Source: Alkalibacterium sp. MB6 (GTDB lineage Bacteria > Bacillota > Bacilli > Lactobacillales > Carnobacteriaceae_A). Taken from it: DNA of 64,000 nucleotides. Made by a program: the position numbers and the translations under genes. Each line of letters starts with the position of its first letter. Positions within the stretch are counted from its first letter, which is position 1. The notes under the pieces are model-generated. The model saw nothing but the letters and a program-made list of their open reading frames with translations, ran no database searches and was not told the DNA's origin. The DNA lies in assembly GCF_009935905.1 (NCBI RefSeq), contig NZ_PREX01000009.1, positions 1 to 64,000 of the forward strand, read 5' to 3'. Positions 63,984-64,000 of this stretch are shown here, in pieces.

Positions 63984-64000
63984 TATAATCTCTATAAAAA

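Noticed and set aside
57189-64000. Second copy of the ssrA 3' end (attR)
   Set aside because: Not present to the right of 57548 in this window; it should lie beyond 64000.

Overview
The window reads as an AT-rich, low-GC Gram-positive chromosome of the order Lactobacillales. The evidence is a ctsR-clpC operon without mcsA/mcsB, class Ib and class III ribonucleotide reductases with NrdR boxes, a cggR-gap-pgk-tpi-gpmI-eno glycolytic cluster, a short SRP RNA, c-di-AMP receptor DarA, and strong Shine-Dalgarno (SD) sequences throughout. A Carnobacteriaceae-like member is my best guess, from the mix of manganese catalase, a CYP152-type P450, dapH/patA and tandem GAPDH genes. The genus cannot be fixed from the sequence alone.

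Layout. 1-333: the 3' end of a 5S rRNA, tRNA-Val(TAC) and tRNA-Arg(TCG), closing an rRNA operon. 371-3574: ctsR-clpC behind a CtsR operator, with an unusual leader that may form a split ribosome-binding site. 3600-16000: metabolic and stress genes (Mn catalase, a YtxH-like protein, a PucR-type regulator, tadA, proC, ilvE, YjbQ, an ABC-2 exporter, an MBL hydrolase, a ZIP-like protein, a GNAT acetyltransferase, and a CYP152-like P450 followed by two tiny membrane ORFs). 16230-31534: the conserved replication/repair block ffs, dnaX-ybaB-recR-yaaL, tmk-darA-holB, yabA, then trmN6-like, GIY-YIG and rsmI. The block is interrupted by nrdHIEF-nrdDG, and ricT is not where it is usually found.

31565-42990: a lipoprotein, a 2-hydroxyacid dehydrogenase, pepF, a flavoprotein, a 6-phospho-beta-glucosidase with a LacI regulator, dapH/patA (acetylated branch of lysine/DAP synthesis), clpP behind a second CtsR operator, and a DsbA-fold protein. 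43027-51537: glycolysis (cggR, two tandem gap genes, pgk, tpiA, gpmI, eno) with long intergenic RNA hairpins. 51543-57621: a small conserved gene, secG-est-rnr-smpB, a histidine phosphatase and ssrA (tmRNA; encoded tag ANNNETYALAA).

57548-64000: a mobile element that appears to be integrated at the 3' end of ssrA and runs off the right edge. Its order is integrase(-), repressor(-), divergent Cro-like(+), excisionase-like(+), small ORFs, PriCT primase, SF3-type helicase, then GTGACGG iterons. This is the left half of a phage-inducible-chromosomal-island-like satellite (or a related prophage replicon). It is the accessory part of the window and the most likely place for new biology.

CtsR probably couples clpC and clpP. 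NrdR boxes probably control nrdHIEF. CggR probably senses glycolytic flux for the gap-pgk-tpi-gpmI series. rnr, smpB and ssrA together make the trans-translation toolkit.
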